Below the pieces are notes generated by a model. That model did no database searches, was not told where the DNA came from, and saw only the letters and a program-made list of their open reading frames with translations. Of a stretch of DNA of 64,000 nt, positions 17,001 to 25,919 are shown piece after piece. Each line of letters begins with the position of its first letter. Position 1 is the stretch's first letter. Source of the stretch: Bacteroidales bacterium (lineage in GTDB: Bacteria; Bacteroidota; Bacteroidia; Bacteroidales; P3); contig JAIRNR010000071.1 of the NCBI GenBank assembly GCA_031257915.1, forward strand, positions 1-64,000, in the 5' to 3' direction. The translations under genes and the position numbers were made by a program.

Positions 17001-18756
17001 TATTTATAAGACCATAAGCCTGATTGACCGATTGTGAAAAAATTCTTATAATATCAAAATTACTTTTGCCTGCCGAAGCATCAAGATAAAGGAAAAGTTT
17101 CGGTAAAAGTGTTACCGTTTCTTTTTCAATATTGTAGTTTAAAAAACCGAGTGAGGCGAGCGAAAGCAGCATGCCCTTCGTGCGATTTGGCTCTAATGCA
17201 AATGCGCGTGAAATATCATAAATCATTATTTCGTTATCACCGACACGCTGCGAAATTTGCCGCAACATATAGAGCGGATTTACTTCCATTTTGCCGACTG
17301 CTTTTTCAAGTTCGCTGTCGTTGTAATAATTGAGCGATTTAAAAGATGTTATATTTTGTGTTCCGGGAATGTGCAGTATGCCAAATTCAATTTCGTTTTT
17401 GTTTTTGTACCAAAGAAGCTGGTCTATGTCCACCATTAAATTGTGATATGTCGTTATAAATGGGAAATGTTCATTTATTTTTGCCGAATTTGCTGCACGA
17501 AAAATTTGTTCGCTATTGTCGTATTGTATTTCCGCAGCACTGTGGTAAAGTGAATCATTTTGCAGATAAATTGACATCGCAGCAAGAGGTGAAAAAATTT
17601 TATCGTCTTTTAAAACAAATTGTTTTGATATTAGAATGCTTGCCGGTGCGGCATCTATAACCGTGCTTTTTGCAGATGCGTAAATATAAAGAACTGCTTC
17701 ATTTTTATCATCTCCAAAGACAGTGCGTTTTCCCTGTTGTATAAACGAACCAAAAATATCAACACCGTCAAAAATATTTTTAAAAAGAAATTTTTCGTTT
17801 GCCCCTGTATGAAAACGCGGATACGTGGCACTTTCTGCGTTTACTGCCGAATAAAGTTTATCCGAAAATGAGCCTGTTAAAACTTTATTTCCAAAGAGTT
17901 TTTTATTTACAAATTCTACCGTATCGCATACTATACGAAAAGAATTTGTATTTATTTTGTAGTTTGACAGGGAAACAAAACATGTATCCGCACTTATACC
18001 GTTGCGCAGCCAGTAACATTTTCCGCCGCTACCAATAAAAATATTTTCAAGCGGATAAAAAAATCCGTGCGTATTTTCTATAACAATACTGTCACGGTTA
18101 CTGCGGCAAATAACGTTGGTTGTTTTTATCTCAAATACTACTTTTGACGCATTCCGTTCGTCCGTCACGCCGCCGACACTTCCTATTTCAAAATCAAGTT
18201 GCGCCGCAATCCACTCTCCCGTGTTTGTTTTGTACAGCGTGTTTTCTTTTACAAGTAATTTTGTTGCGGTAACGAGATTGTTGAAATTTTGCAAGCGTTT
18301 TGCAGACAGCAGGCTGTCGAGAATTTGAAGCCATTTGCTGCTGTTTTTTGGATAATATTCGTTAAGTATTTTTTGTGTCGTAAAAAAAGAAAGTAAATCG
18401 GGATAAAGACGTATTCTGTTTTTTGACGCTTTTTCTACAATGCTGTTTACAAGTATTTGCCCGCTGTTTCCCAAACCATCATAGAATGACATATATTCAA
18501 GCATTGCAACCGAAATTTCCGCCTTTTGCCTCTTTGTTAAACCGGGCGATGTGAGCAGTAATTCTTCAAACGTATGATTTTCCTGCTCTGCGGGGTCGGC
18601 GGCAGTAATTTCTGTTGCTGCTGTTATAGACAACAATTGCGAACTGCGGGCAGTACATTCATCAAAGCAATCTACAACAGGAAAAACCAACAATACGCAA
18701 AAGACAATTTTACGCACAGTACACTTAAATTTTTGTAAATAATAAATGAAAACCAT
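14074..18756 (-). CDS. Very large secreted or envelope protein of unknown function
   Basis: 1560 residues. A hydrophobic N-terminal segment (KIVFCVLLVFPVVDC) looks like a signal peptide. The rest is mainly beta-rich, with repeating patterns of the type GxxFTAENVxFRV / LFFDTIQLDYSGLTGHGRI / DARIEPFGGEVKIF, reminiscent of layered AsmA/TamB-like or other long beta proteins. The N-terminal 300 residues are more helical. The C-terminus is Gly/Ser/Glu-rich and ends in eight glutamates encoded by a GAA/GAG run (14077-14100). I do not recognise a named domain. It lies between tpiA and plsY, 11 bases before the latter, which hints at an envelope role. Confidence 0.8.
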   Translation of the reverse strand: MVFIYYLQKFKCTVRKIVFCVLLVFPVVDCFDECTARSSQLLSITAATEITAADPAEQENHTFEELLLTSPGLTKRQKAEISVAMLEYMSFYDGLGNSGQILVNSIVEKASKNRIRLYPDLLSFFTTQKILNEYYPKNSSKWLQILDSLLSAKRLQNFNNLVTATKLLVKENTLYKTNTGEWIAAQLDFEIGSVGGVTDERNASKVVFEIKTTNVICRSNRDSIVIENTHGFFYPLENIFIGSGGKCYWLRNGISADTCFVSLSNYKINTNSFRIVCDTVEFVNKKLFGNKVLTGSFSDKLYSAVNAESATYPRFHTGANEKFLFKNIFDGVDIFGSFIQQGKRTVFGDDKNEAVLYIYASAKSTVIDAAPASILISKQFVLKDDKIFSPLAAMSIYLQNDSLYHSAAEIQYDNSEQIFRAANSAKINEHFPFITTYHNLMVDIDQLLWYKNKNEIEFGILHIPGTQNITSFKSLNYYNDSELEKAVGKMEVNPLYMLRQISQRVGDNEIMIYDISRAFALEPNRTKGMLLSLASLGFLNYNIEKETVTLLPKLFLYLDASAGKSNFDIIRIFSQSVNQAYGLINMDSLKLKIFGVQDVLLSEKRDVFFIPQNGIVTVGKDMNITFDGIVHGGRLDFVVKNAMFDYNNFRIDIPQIDTLMFVVKEFIDNVWDTNLTRRYVQVKSPVHSLSGSLFIDKPTNKGSIVNIPDYPMFKSTTPSFVHYEYPFIQNGVYLADSFYFMIDTFILKNLTELEAEELHLKGTFFSHSIFPPIKEDLRVMRDYSLGFVSTAPPHGWTLYNRALFFDTIQLDYSGLTGHGRISYLYSRTRASSIIFKPKEMLATAPEFSMMKDGFSATRNSAESFANADISYPSMTGENVTQQWFPFNGTYKVSTKDKLSGQTASIHIFEDSGWTFKGDYTFSENTSFGSGILSRKGEENFSSSEFLFGSNSFTAENVAFRVRNPKNRALLFDIANMSVNASLADGTASFTPSLSDEEYGAMAFFSANEYRAKAGDFKWKMNTHCIELNTERFVSTKKSSDSLQFTGKYASFCYRDTTLTVHEIKTINVADARIEPFGGEVKIFTAARIETLKNARLFFGNEDDTLYYFYNATVDILSSSKYRAEAFYDYRAPEMDAQSIFFSDIKPNAAGKTVSTTDVSSEEPMFLNNAFSYSGKLSFSSDNKFIYFNGYAKMRYGCDGETDSDKSEISFASYIDPSQVSIPISPQTRNRKGRPLRGGFYTDAKSGEPKYVFLDPVLSSDKPVLAVQSGFLRFSQDKNAYIISDSFGHDVLTWELKNCIASAVGNINLNLQTDKLKISFFGRLTRYENTGEIEIQATAAFDFFFNDALLRKLALMINTGMRTLPAAVSAVPYFTRYLQSNLSTREFTSVNKEMSSLGAYTKIPAKLNHTIMLSDLWMKWNENLNAYVSKGNIDIVSLGDNIVNKGLKMTINISRSRKRDIVDFYIEPDAGTWIYGNITDNVLQIISSDDDFNESLEAIKESKRKKRGFEYSLSTLRKKNVFLGTFEDNNNDGNSYGEGTSEGESNSGGEVNTEEEEEEEE

Positions 18757-18809
18757 TAACTGTTTAAATTAACGACTCCAATTTAATAAATATTTTACCA
18801 CAACAATTT

Positions 18810-19586
18810 CTATTTCTCAAATGAATTGATGATTGCCAAAAAATCCTCTGCTTTAAGCGAGGCGCCGCCGATCAATCCACCGTCAATATCAGGTTGTGAA
18901 AACAATTCCGGAGCTGTCTGCGGCGTGCAACTTCCACCGTAAAGGATAGAAATATTACGCGCTATTTCTTTGCCGTATTTATCCTCAATAAGTGAGCGGA
19001 TATATTTATGTATTTCCTGCGCCTGTTCGCTTGTGGCTGTTTTACCGGTGCCTATTGCCCAAACAGGTTCGTACGCGATTACTACATGCAAAAAATCTAC
19101 CGGTTGCAATCCGAAAAGTCCTTCGTTGATTTGTGTTTTTATAACGTCAAATAATTTTCCGCTTTCGCGCTCTTCAAGGGATTCCCCGACACAAACTATC
19201 GGATTAAGTTCATTTTGCAAAAGCATTTCTACTTTTTGCGCAACATCGGCATTTGTTTCATTGTGGTATTTGCGGCGTTCGGAGTGTCCGACAATGCAAT
19301 ACTCCGCCTCCATTGATTTAAGCATCTCTGCCGAAACTTCGCCTGTATATGCTCCTTTATCGTGTACACTCACATCTTGCGCACCAACAGCAAAAATATC
19401 CTGTTCTTTTTCATCTCTGCAAAGGTCGAGTGCCATTTCTACAAAAACAAAAGACGGACAGACAACTACCGTCACATCCGACGTAGCCTTTGTTTTCACC
19501 TGTTCCGAAATCTCACTAAGTAATTCTTCTGCCTGTTGAAAATTTTTATTCATTTTCCAATTTCCGGCAACAATTTTTTTTCTCAT
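18810..19586 (-). CDS. tpiA: Triosephosphate isomerase
   Basis: 258 residues, full length. Landmarks are the N-terminal GNWKMNK (with catalytic Lys), the catalytic His in IVGHSERR, the catalytic Glu in AYEPVWAIGTGKTA, loop 6, and the phosphate-binding GGSC and GLIGGASL. It interconverts dihydroxyacetone phosphate and glyceraldehyde-3-phosphate in glycolysis. It sits in a minus-strand run with DUF1599 and DoxX-family genes, an order I know from Bacteroidales genomes. Confidence 0.98.
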   Translation of the reverse strand: MRKKIVAGNWKMNKNFQQAEELLSEISEQVKTKATSDVTVVVCPSFVFVEMALDLCRDEKEQDIFAVGAQDVSVHDKGAYTGEVSAEMLKSMEAEYCIVGHSERRKYHNETNADVAQKVEMLLQNELNPIVCVGESLEERESGKLFDVIKTQINEGLFGLQPVDFLHVVIAYEPVWAIGTGKTATSEQAQEIHKYIRSLIEDKYGKEIARNISILYGGSCTPQTAPELFSQPDIDGGLIGGASLKAEDFLAIINSFEK

Positions 19587-19649
19587 ATAAATAAATTTCT
19601 TTTTATGTTTAACTTTATTCCGTTATACCGAAACTGTCTTTCATTACAG

Positions 19650-20744
19650 TTACGGCAACATGATTTTTAGCAATTCCTTATCGTCAGGCAACATTCTCTT
19701 ACCCCACAAACCCATAACGACGGAGTTTCGCATAAGTATAAGCCCGGGGTTAGAGCGTATCATTGCTTTAATTCCCGTATCATCGGCAAATAAAAAGGGC
19801 AAAGACGGATTACCCGCGCGGGCTTTATATGCTTCTACGCTGTCGGGGCTTGCAGATGTTAAAATAATGTAGTAGTAGCCTTTTTCTTCCATTCTTGTAG
19901 CAAAAGCAATCATACTGTCTAAATAAACACCTTCTGCTGCTGCCAAATCGTATGCGGCAATTATAAAGTTATAAGATGGGTCGGTAAGTATATGGCGTGT
20001 AACGTCCATTCCGCTCTCATCAAGAATATTTATGTTTGCGTAATTTTTATTGGGATCTTCATCTCTGCGTGAAACGTATTCCCATTCAGCGGTAGAAGGC
20101 AATGCGGAACTTTCAAACTCACGTACTTCGTTTGTTGTTTTATTTTTGTATGTAAAGTAATATTTTATCGGCTGCTGATTTTCCTCTAACATCCTACGCC
20201 CGACTTTCCAATCAAGAAAATTTATCACAGGTAAATGACGATAGTTGTAAATTTCAAATCCGAGAAAAACGAATGCTACCGCAAATCCGACAATAAAACC
20301 TTTTTTGCAGGCGAGCCGCGATTTGCCGTGCAAACCGTTTTTAATCCAAATAACAGCGAGCAGTGCATCAAGCACAACGTTTTTATAAAACGTTTCCCAG
20401 TTGGTAAGTTTAATCGCGCTGCCAAAACAGCCGCAATCGTGAACAGGATTATAAATTGCGTCATACAGGGTTGTGCCTGTAAAATACACCATCATAAGCG
20501 TAACTGCAATAAGGGTAAGGCGCGGCAGAATGTTAAATACAAGCAGCACACCTACGGTAAATTCAAGCATACAGAGCGCAAATGAGCCTGCGAAAATAAC
20601 GCTGTTCAGAAATTCCCAACCGTATGCAGCGATGTAATCGTGCATTATGTACTGAACGCCTGTTGGGTCTATCCCTTTGACAAATCCTGAAAAGATGAAA
20701 ACTATGCCCATGAGAATGCGGGCTACTAATGCTAATTGTTTCAT
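19650..20744 (-). CDS. DoxX/MauE-like membrane protein (BT_3928 family)
   Basis: 364 residues. Residues 1-140 form a four-helix DoxX/MauE-type membrane domain (ARILMGIVFIFSGFVKGIDP, and a cysteine pair in HDCGCFG). A further helix around 146-166 is followed by a periplasmic domain of about 190 residues with thioredoxin-like strands (YYYIILTSASPDSV, LPFLFADDTGIKAMIRSNPG) but no CxxC. The family is conserved in Bacteroidetes and its function is unproven; the MauE-like part suggests a link to thiol redox or quinone chemistry. It starts 9 bases after the DUF1599 gene. Confidence 0.87.
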   Translation of the reverse strand: MKQLALVARILMGIVFIFSGFVKGIDPTGVQYIMHDYIAAYGWEFLNSVIFAGSFALCMLEFTVGVLLVFNILPRLTLIAVTLMMVYFTGTTLYDAIYNPVHDCGCFGSAIKLTNWETFYKNVVLDALLAVIWIKNGLHGKSRLACKKGFIVGFAVAFVFLGFEIYNYRHLPVINFLDWKVGRRMLEENQQPIKYYFTYKNKTTNEVREFESSALPSTAEWEYVSRRDEDPNKNYANINILDESGMDVTRHILTDPSYNFIIAAYDLAAAEGVYLDSMIAFATRMEEKGYYYIILTSASPDSVEAYKARAGNPSLPFLFADDTGIKAMIRSNPGLILMRNSVVMGLWGKRMLPDDKELLKIMLP

Positions 20745-20753
20745 ATATTTATA

Positions 20754-21281
20754 TTATATCCTAATTAAAACAAAAACAGCATAGTTAAGCATATCGTAAT
20801 AGTTGGCGGCAAGTCCTTCCGATGCGAGAAGTTTTTCTTCGTTGTCTTCTATTTGCTTAACACGCATTATTTTTTGAAGTATGATGTCGGTAATCGAAGA
20901 TATGCGCATTTGCCGCCATGCTTCGCCGTAATCGTGGTTTTTCTTATCCATCAACAAAAACGCTTTTTCAGCATAACTGTCGTAAAGATCAAGTGCTTTA
21001 CTGTGTGAGAGGATCCACTCCTCGTTTTGAGGAAGTTCTATCTGAATAAGAGCCATTATTGAGTAATTGACAATAGCGACAAATTCGTTACGAATCCCCT
21101 CCTCTACTTTTTGCGTTTGCTTTTCCTGAACATTGCGGATACGGCTCGCCTTTATAAAAATTTGGTCGGTAATTGATGCGGGGCGTAAAACCCGCCAGGA
21201 TGTCCCATAGTCGTGCATTTTCATTTCAAATACAGTACGACATTCGGCAAGTACTTTTTTAAAACTTTCTTCGGTTGTCAT
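20754..21281 (-). CDS. DUF1599 domain protein
   Basis: 175 residues composed of two similar halves. Each has a KMHDYGTSWRVLRPASITDQIFIKASRIRNVQE-like pattern (residues about 21-52 and 112-143), so it is an internal duplication of one alpha-helical unit. The family resembles nucleotide-modification-associated domain proteins (all-alpha MazG-like). The substrate is unknown. It is first in the run with the DoxX and tpiA genes. The ATG lies 7 nt from a -7 element (21288-21295), so the mRNA leader is extremely short or absent. Confidence 0.88.
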   Translation of the reverse strand: MTTEESFKKVLAECRTVFEMKMHDYGTSWRVLRPASITDQIFIKASRIRNVQEKQTQKVEEGIRNEFVAIVNYSIMALIQIELPQNEEWILSHSKALDLYDSYAEKAFLLMDKKNHDYGEAWRQMRISSITDIILQKIMRVKQIEDNEEKLLASEGLAANYYDMLNYAVFVLIRI

Positions 21282-21287
21282 TACTCA

Positions 21288-21323
21288 CAAAGTTAGTAAA
21301 TTTGGCAAAAAAGTGTATCTTTG
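21288..21323. promoter_or_regulatory. Divergent -7 elements for the DUF1599 operon and secG
   Basis: Minus strand: TAACTTTG at 21288-21295, 7 nt before the DUF1599 ATG. Plus strand: TATCTTTG at 21316-21323, 22 nt before the secG ATG. Neither has a clearly spaced TTTG -33 element. Confidence 0.55.
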
Positions 21324-21345
21324 CAGTCCTTAAAACAATCATACT

Positions 21346-21687
21346 ATGGGAGTTTATATTCTTATTGCTGTTATTATCCTTATTTTTTGCCTGCTTTTAG
21401 CACTTGTTGTTTTAATCCAAAATCCTAAAGGAGGCGGGCTTTCTTCAACATTCGGAGGTCAGGGAAACCAATTTCTCGGAGTTCGTAAAACAACCGATTT
21501 TCTTGAAAAAAGCACATGGGCTTTTGCCGGAGTGATACTTCTTCTCAGCTTGTTTTCTGCTTACTCAATTCCACGTGACAGCGGCGGCACTCCTGATGAA
21601 ATTTCCACACAACTCTCCGTTGACGAAAACGCCCTGCGATTACCCACACTTCCAACTCAACAACCGCAGCAAACTCCAACAGAATAA
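21346..21687 (+). CDS. secG: Preprotein translocase subunit SecG
   Basis: 113 residues with two membrane helices flanking the SecG signature VVLIQNPKGGGLSSTFGG. The C-terminus is Pro/Gln-rich. SecG assists SecYE protein export. The second helix begins after TTDFLEKSTWAFAG, as in other Bacteroidota. The aminotransferase gene follows 12 bases later. Confidence 0.96.
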   Translation: MGVYILIAVIILIFCLLLALVVLIQNPKGGGLSSTFGGQGNQFLGVRKTTDFLEKSTWAFAGVILLLSLFSAYSIPRDSGGTPDEISTQLSVDENALRLPTLPTQQPQQTPTE

Positions 21688-21699
21688 TTCCATAAAATT

Positions 21700-22905
21700 A
21701 TGGAGGCAATTTCCAAACGCGTAGCATCAATGAGTGTCTCTGCGACCCTTGCGATGTCTAAAAGAAGCAGAGAATTGAAATCACAAGGCGCGGAAATAAT
21801 TGATTTGAGCGTAGGCGAGCCTGACTTCAATACACCTGATTTTATAAAACTTGCGGGTATTAAAGCTATTGAGGACAATTTTTCACATTATCCGCCTGTA
21901 GCCGGTTTTCTTGATTTACAACAAGCCGTTTGCACAAAATTGAAGCGCGACAACGGACTTGACTATATGCCGAATCAGATAGTAATTTCAAGCGGCGCGA
22001 AACATTCGCTGATGAATATTTTTTTAGCGATGGTTGACCCCGGAGAGGAAGTTATCATACCTTCGCCGTACTGGGTTTCATATCCGGAAATGGTTAAGTT
22101 TGTTGATGGTGTTCCTGTCTTTATTCAAACAACAGGTAAACAGAATTTTAAAATAACTCCCCAGCAGCTTGAAGCAGCAATTACGCCGAAAACGAAATTG
22201 CTGCTTTTTAATTCTCCCTGCAATCCGTCGGGAATGGTTTATTCGCACGAGGAAATGCTTGCGCTTGCCGATGTGCTTGAACGTTATCCGAATGTATATA
22301 TTGCATCTGATGAAATTTATGAATTGATTGTTTTTGATGATACGAAGTTTGAAAGTTTTGCACAGTTTCCATCACTGCGCGAGCGTACGATTTTAATAAA
22401 CGGTGTATCAAAAGGCTTTGCTATGACCGGCTGGCGTATTGGTTATACCGCCGCTCCTGTTGAGATAGCCGCAGCATACAATAAGGTGCAGGGGCAAATG
22501 ACTTCCGCCGCTTCATCTATAGCGCAAAAAGCAGCTGTTGCGGCGTTATTGTCTGCTCCGTCTGAAAATCCCGATTTGCAGAATATGGTTACCACTTTTA
22601 AAAACCGCAGGGATACACTTTTGGAAATGCTTGTAAAGATTGAAGATTTTCAAACGTTAAAGCCGTCAGGCTCGTTTTACGTTTTTCCCGATATATCTGC
22701 CCTTACAGGTAAACGCTACGAACAGTACGTTATAAACAGTGGTGATGATTTGGCGAATTTTCTGCTTGACGTTGTTCACGTTGCCCTTGTTGGCGGCGAT
22801 TCCTTCGGCTGTCCGAATCATATTCGTATTTCCTACGCCACCGATACCGATAAACTTATTGCTGCAGTAAAGCAAATTAAATCTGCTGTCGCGTTGTTGC
22901 GGTAG
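21700..22905 (+). CDS. PLP-dependent class I aminotransferase (aspartate aminotransferase-like)
   Basis: 401 residues of fold type I. Visible landmarks: the N-terminal DLSVGEPDFNTPDF substrate loop, the FNSPCNPSG motif, SDEIYE with the PLP-contacting Asp/Tyr, and the Schiff-base lysine in NGVSKGFAMTGWRIGY. This matches the I-gamma aspartate/prephenate aminotransferase group. It moves amino groups between aspartate or a related donor and 2-oxo acids. Exact substrate cannot be fixed from sequence. Confidence 0.95.
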   Translation: MEAISKRVASMSVSATLAMSKRSRELKSQGAEIIDLSVGEPDFNTPDFIKLAGIKAIEDNFSHYPPVAGFLDLQQAVCTKLKRDNGLDYMPNQIVISSGAKHSLMNIFLAMVDPGEEVIIPSPYWVSYPEMVKFVDGVPVFIQTTGKQNFKITPQQLEAAITPKTKLLLFNSPCNPSGMVYSHEEMLALADVLERYPNVYIASDEIYELIVFDDTKFESFAQFPSLRERTILINGVSKGFAMTGWRIGYTAAPVEIAAAYNKVQGQMTSAASSIAQKAAVAALLSAPSENPDLQNMVTTFKNRRDTLLEMLVKIEDFQTLKPSGSFYVFPDISALTGKRYEQYVINSGDDLANFLLDVVHVALVGGDSFGCPNHIRISYATDTDKLIAAVKQIKSAVALLR

Positions 22906-22979
22906 GAGTTGGCGTTAAGGGACAACGCTACATGCACCCCAAAATGGTCAATGCGATTAAAATAATAAAAATCAAGCAA

Positions 22980-23948
22980 ATGATAAAGCAACAGCGGGTG
23001 GCGGCAATAATGTTTCTATTTATTGTGATAAATACGGTTTTACATTCTCAAAATTACAAAGAGTATTATCAATTGACGGCAACAGCACAAACACATTATG
23101 TGCGTAAAGAATATAAGGAAGCAATTGAAAAATTCAAGATAGCATTTAATATGTTTTATCCATTTTTTGAGGATGTTGAGATAATGAAAAAATGTTATCT
23201 TGCTGCAGGGGATAAAGAAAGTGCATATCAAGCGCAGTGTGAAATGGTACTGTGTGGATACAAAATAGATGACACTATGCCTGTTATTTATCCCACTACG
23301 CCTGTTCTTATCTACCATCATCAAGACGTTGATTTAGGAGATTCGTTATTAGAGCAGCAATTTTTCACAATATATCCTGAACTGCGTAATCAGTACGAAA
23401 GCCATATAGATCCCGAATTGAATAAATATATGGAAGCATGTATTTATTTTGAAATCTATACCAGAATAATGAGGCAGCAAGCTGCTTCTAAATCTACAAA
23501 GCAACTGATTCAGACTGCAGGATTTAATACCGAAAAAACAATATTTATGAACCTGTTAAGAGAAAAGGATATACCTCGCTTTAAGGTAAGTGCCTGGACT
23601 TATTTTAATACATTTGGGATGTTAATACATACAGCTCAATTTACGACAAAAGACGACTATGAAGAATATTTTAAATTGCTTTGGCAACAAGTAGAAAAAG
23701 GCAATTTACATTTGGATAATTACGTTACATGTTTTGATAATATATACGCAGAGATGAACAAATTTAAAAAATGTTATTACGGAAGACAATGTGAATTGAA
23801 AAAAGACGGAAAGATGCATGTTCTCCCTGTAGATGACGTGAAAGATATTGACAATAGACGTACAAAAATCGGACTGCCTCCGTTGTGGGTACAGTGTAAA
23901 CAGTATAATTTAGTGCCGCCTGCGGGATATGCCATGCCGGAAGAATAG
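22980..23948 (+). CDS. Hypothetical secreted protein with TPR-like N-terminus
   Basis: About 322 residues from the ATG at 22980, preferred because it gives a signal peptide (VAAIMFLFIVINTVLHSQ). An in-frame ATG at 22932 would add 16 charged residues. After the signal, HYVRKEYKEAIEKFKIAFNMF looks like a tetratricopeptide helix pair. The remainder is helical with several cysteines and no recognised domain. It follows the aminotransferase on the same strand and converges on mutL. Function unknown. Confidence 0.75.
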   Translation: MIKQQRVAAIMFLFIVINTVLHSQNYKEYYQLTATAQTHYVRKEYKEAIEKFKIAFNMFYPFFEDVEIMKKCYLAAGDKESAYQAQCEMVLCGYKIDDTMPVIYPTTPVLIYHHQDVDLGDSLLEQQFFTIYPELRNQYESHIDPELNKYMEACIYFEIYTRIMRQQAASKSTKQLIQTAGFNTEKTIFMNLLREKDIPRFKVSAWTYFNTFGMLIHTAQFTTKDDYEEYFKLLWQQVEKGNLHLDNYVTCFDNIYAEMNKFKKCYYGRQCELKKDGKMHVLPVDDVKDIDNRRTKIGLPPLWVQCKQYNLVPPAGYAMPEE

Positions 23949-23976
23949 TTTAAAATAAAACACAAACCATACTGCC

Positions 23977-25803
23977 TCACAGCAATTCCGAAATATCCTC
24001 CGGAGATAAAAGCCGCAGTGTTTTTTGTCCCGATGGAGATGTATGAGGATTAGATGAAGCGAGCAGGCGGGATATTAGCGAATACATCTCTTCTTTGTGA
24101 AGTTTTTCACCATGCTTTATTGATGTGCGTTTTGCCGCCGCCGCCGCAATTTTTTGCGCACTTGACATTTCATCGCCGCCATTCATCTGCTTTTGAATAT
24201 ACAGATCAATTATATCCTCTATTATTTTTTGTACATCTTTTTCATTGCCCTGTTCAGGCATTGCATTTATCATAAAAGTATTACCCCCAAGCCATGAAAA
24301 GTCCCATCCTAAGAGTTCGAGAGTTGGTTGGATTTCTTTCAAAGTTTCCGTTTGTGAAGCAGATAACTCTATTGATTGCGGAAAAAGAAGTGTTTTTGCC
24401 GGTGATTTTGTTGATGACTGATTTTGCGTATTTTTTTTACAAAACTCGTCAAACAAAACTCTCTCGGACGCTGCCTGCTGGTCTATAATTAAAAGTCCTG
24501 AAGAAAACGGAGCAGCAATATATGATCCCGCTATCTGAAAAACGCTGCTATCTACAATTATACTTGTATCCGGCTCACTCAACGGCAATTCTCCCTGTAA
24601 ACTTTCAATATCATTCTGCAAAATATCTTCTTCGGCTTTTTGAATTTCCTTTATGCTTTTCATGTACGCTTCGCGAAATTCGTCCGACACTTTTGAAAAA
24701 CTGTTGCTATTGCCGCCGTTGTGATTGCTGTTTCCGAAATTGCCCGCACTGTAATTATTGCCTGAGCGTGGGGCGAGCGGGATTTGAAATGTATCGAAAT
24801 CAAGCGATGGGGAAAGTTGATTTATTCCTATTGCATGTTTAACTACGGCATGCAAAGTGCTGTAAATAAGTCTTTCATTATTAAACCGTATTTCTGTTTT
24901 TGCGGGATGAATATTTACATCTATCGTAGAAGGATCAACCTCTATAAAAATGCAATATACCGGATGATTTTTTTCGGGAATAAGCCCCGCAAAAGCACTT
25001 TCTATTGCGTAATTCAATCCGGGATGTTTTACGCTGCGCCTGTTTACAAAAAGATATTGCTTACTGCGTAATTTAGTATAGTCGGGCTTGCATATATAGC
25101 CATCTATTGACACATCCGAAAGATTTTCACTAACTCTTACAAGCCGCTGCTGAAAGGCGTTTCCGAACACTTGAATAATTCGGGAATGTTGAGTGCCGTC
25201 CGGCAAATGCAGTACCCGCGTACTGTTTTTATAGAGCGAAAAATTTATTTCCGGATTAGCAAGTGCTACTTTCGTAAAAACATCTTCAATATGACGGTAT
25301 TCCACTTCGTCGGATGAAAGGAATTTACGGCGGGCAGGAGTGTTGAAGTAGATGTTTTTTACACTGATATTAGTTCCGCAGGGTGCGGCAATTTGTTTGA
25401 TATTTTTTATATTTCCACCGTCTATTTCCAATTGTGTGCCGAGTTCATCGCTTTTGTGACGAGTGCGTAACTCTATTTGGGTAACCGCTGCAATAGAAGC
25501 AAGTGCTTCGCCACGAAAACCCATTGTGGAAATATGCAGCAAATCGTCTGCCGCACTTATTTTTGATGTGGAATGCGGAAGAAACGCTGTTTGTGCGTCT
25601 TCCGCACTCATTCCACAGCCATTGTCTATAACGCGTATCAGGGTTTTGCCTGCATCTTCAATGTAGAGTGAAATTTCTGTTGCCTTGGCATCAACTGCAT
25701 TTTCAAGCAATTCCTTTACTGCTGAGGATGGGCGGTTGACAACTTCCCCTGCTGCAATCTGGTTTGCTACATGTTCGGGTAAAATTTTTATTATACTGCT
25801 CAT
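23977..25803 (-). CDS. mutL: DNA mismatch repair protein MutL
   Basis: 608 residues. The N-terminal GHKL ATPase has IAAGEVVNRPSSAVKELLENAVDA (N35 region), DNGCGM and GFRGEALASIAAV, then the transducer domain with YFNTPARRKFL and VNVHPAK-like DVNIHPAKTEIRF. A Ser/Asn-rich linker (about 345-400) leads to the C-terminal dimerisation domain. There the metal-binding endonuclease motif reads DQQAASERVLFDE, so the usual His is Gln. MutL couples MutS mismatch recognition to strand removal. It is convergent with the upstream hypothetical gene. Confidence 0.97.
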   Translation of the reverse strand: MSSIIKILPEHVANQIAAGEVVNRPSSAVKELLENAVDAKATEISLYIEDAGKTLIRVIDNGCGMSAEDAQTAFLPHSTSKISAADDLLHISTMGFRGEALASIAAVTQIELRTRHKSDELGTQLEIDGGNIKNIKQIAAPCGTNISVKNIYFNTPARRKFLSSDEVEYRHIEDVFTKVALANPEINFSLYKNSTRVLHLPDGTQHSRIIQVFGNAFQQRLVRVSENLSDVSIDGYICKPDYTKLRSKQYLFVNRRSVKHPGLNYAIESAFAGLIPEKNHPVYCIFIEVDPSTIDVNIHPAKTEIRFNNERLIYSTLHAVVKHAIGINQLSPSLDFDTFQIPLAPRSGNNYSAGNFGNSNHNGGNSNSFSKVSDEFREAYMKSIKEIQKAEEDILQNDIESLQGELPLSEPDTSIIVDSSVFQIAGSYIAAPFSSGLLIIDQQAASERVLFDEFCKKNTQNQSSTKSPAKTLLFPQSIELSASQTETLKEIQPTLELLGWDFSWLGGNTFMINAMPEQGNEKDVQKIIEDIIDLYIQKQMNGGDEMSSAQKIAAAAAKRTSIKHGEKLHKEEMYSLISRLLASSNPHTSPSGQKTLRLLSPEDISELL

Positions 25804-25919
25804 AGTTCGGATATACGGAGATACTGTTTACGAGGGCAAATGCATTAAATTTTAATGTTTACCCCAGACACTGCTTTATGCTGTCGTGCAAAAATAACGA
25901 AAAAAGAGTAAATTTGTAT

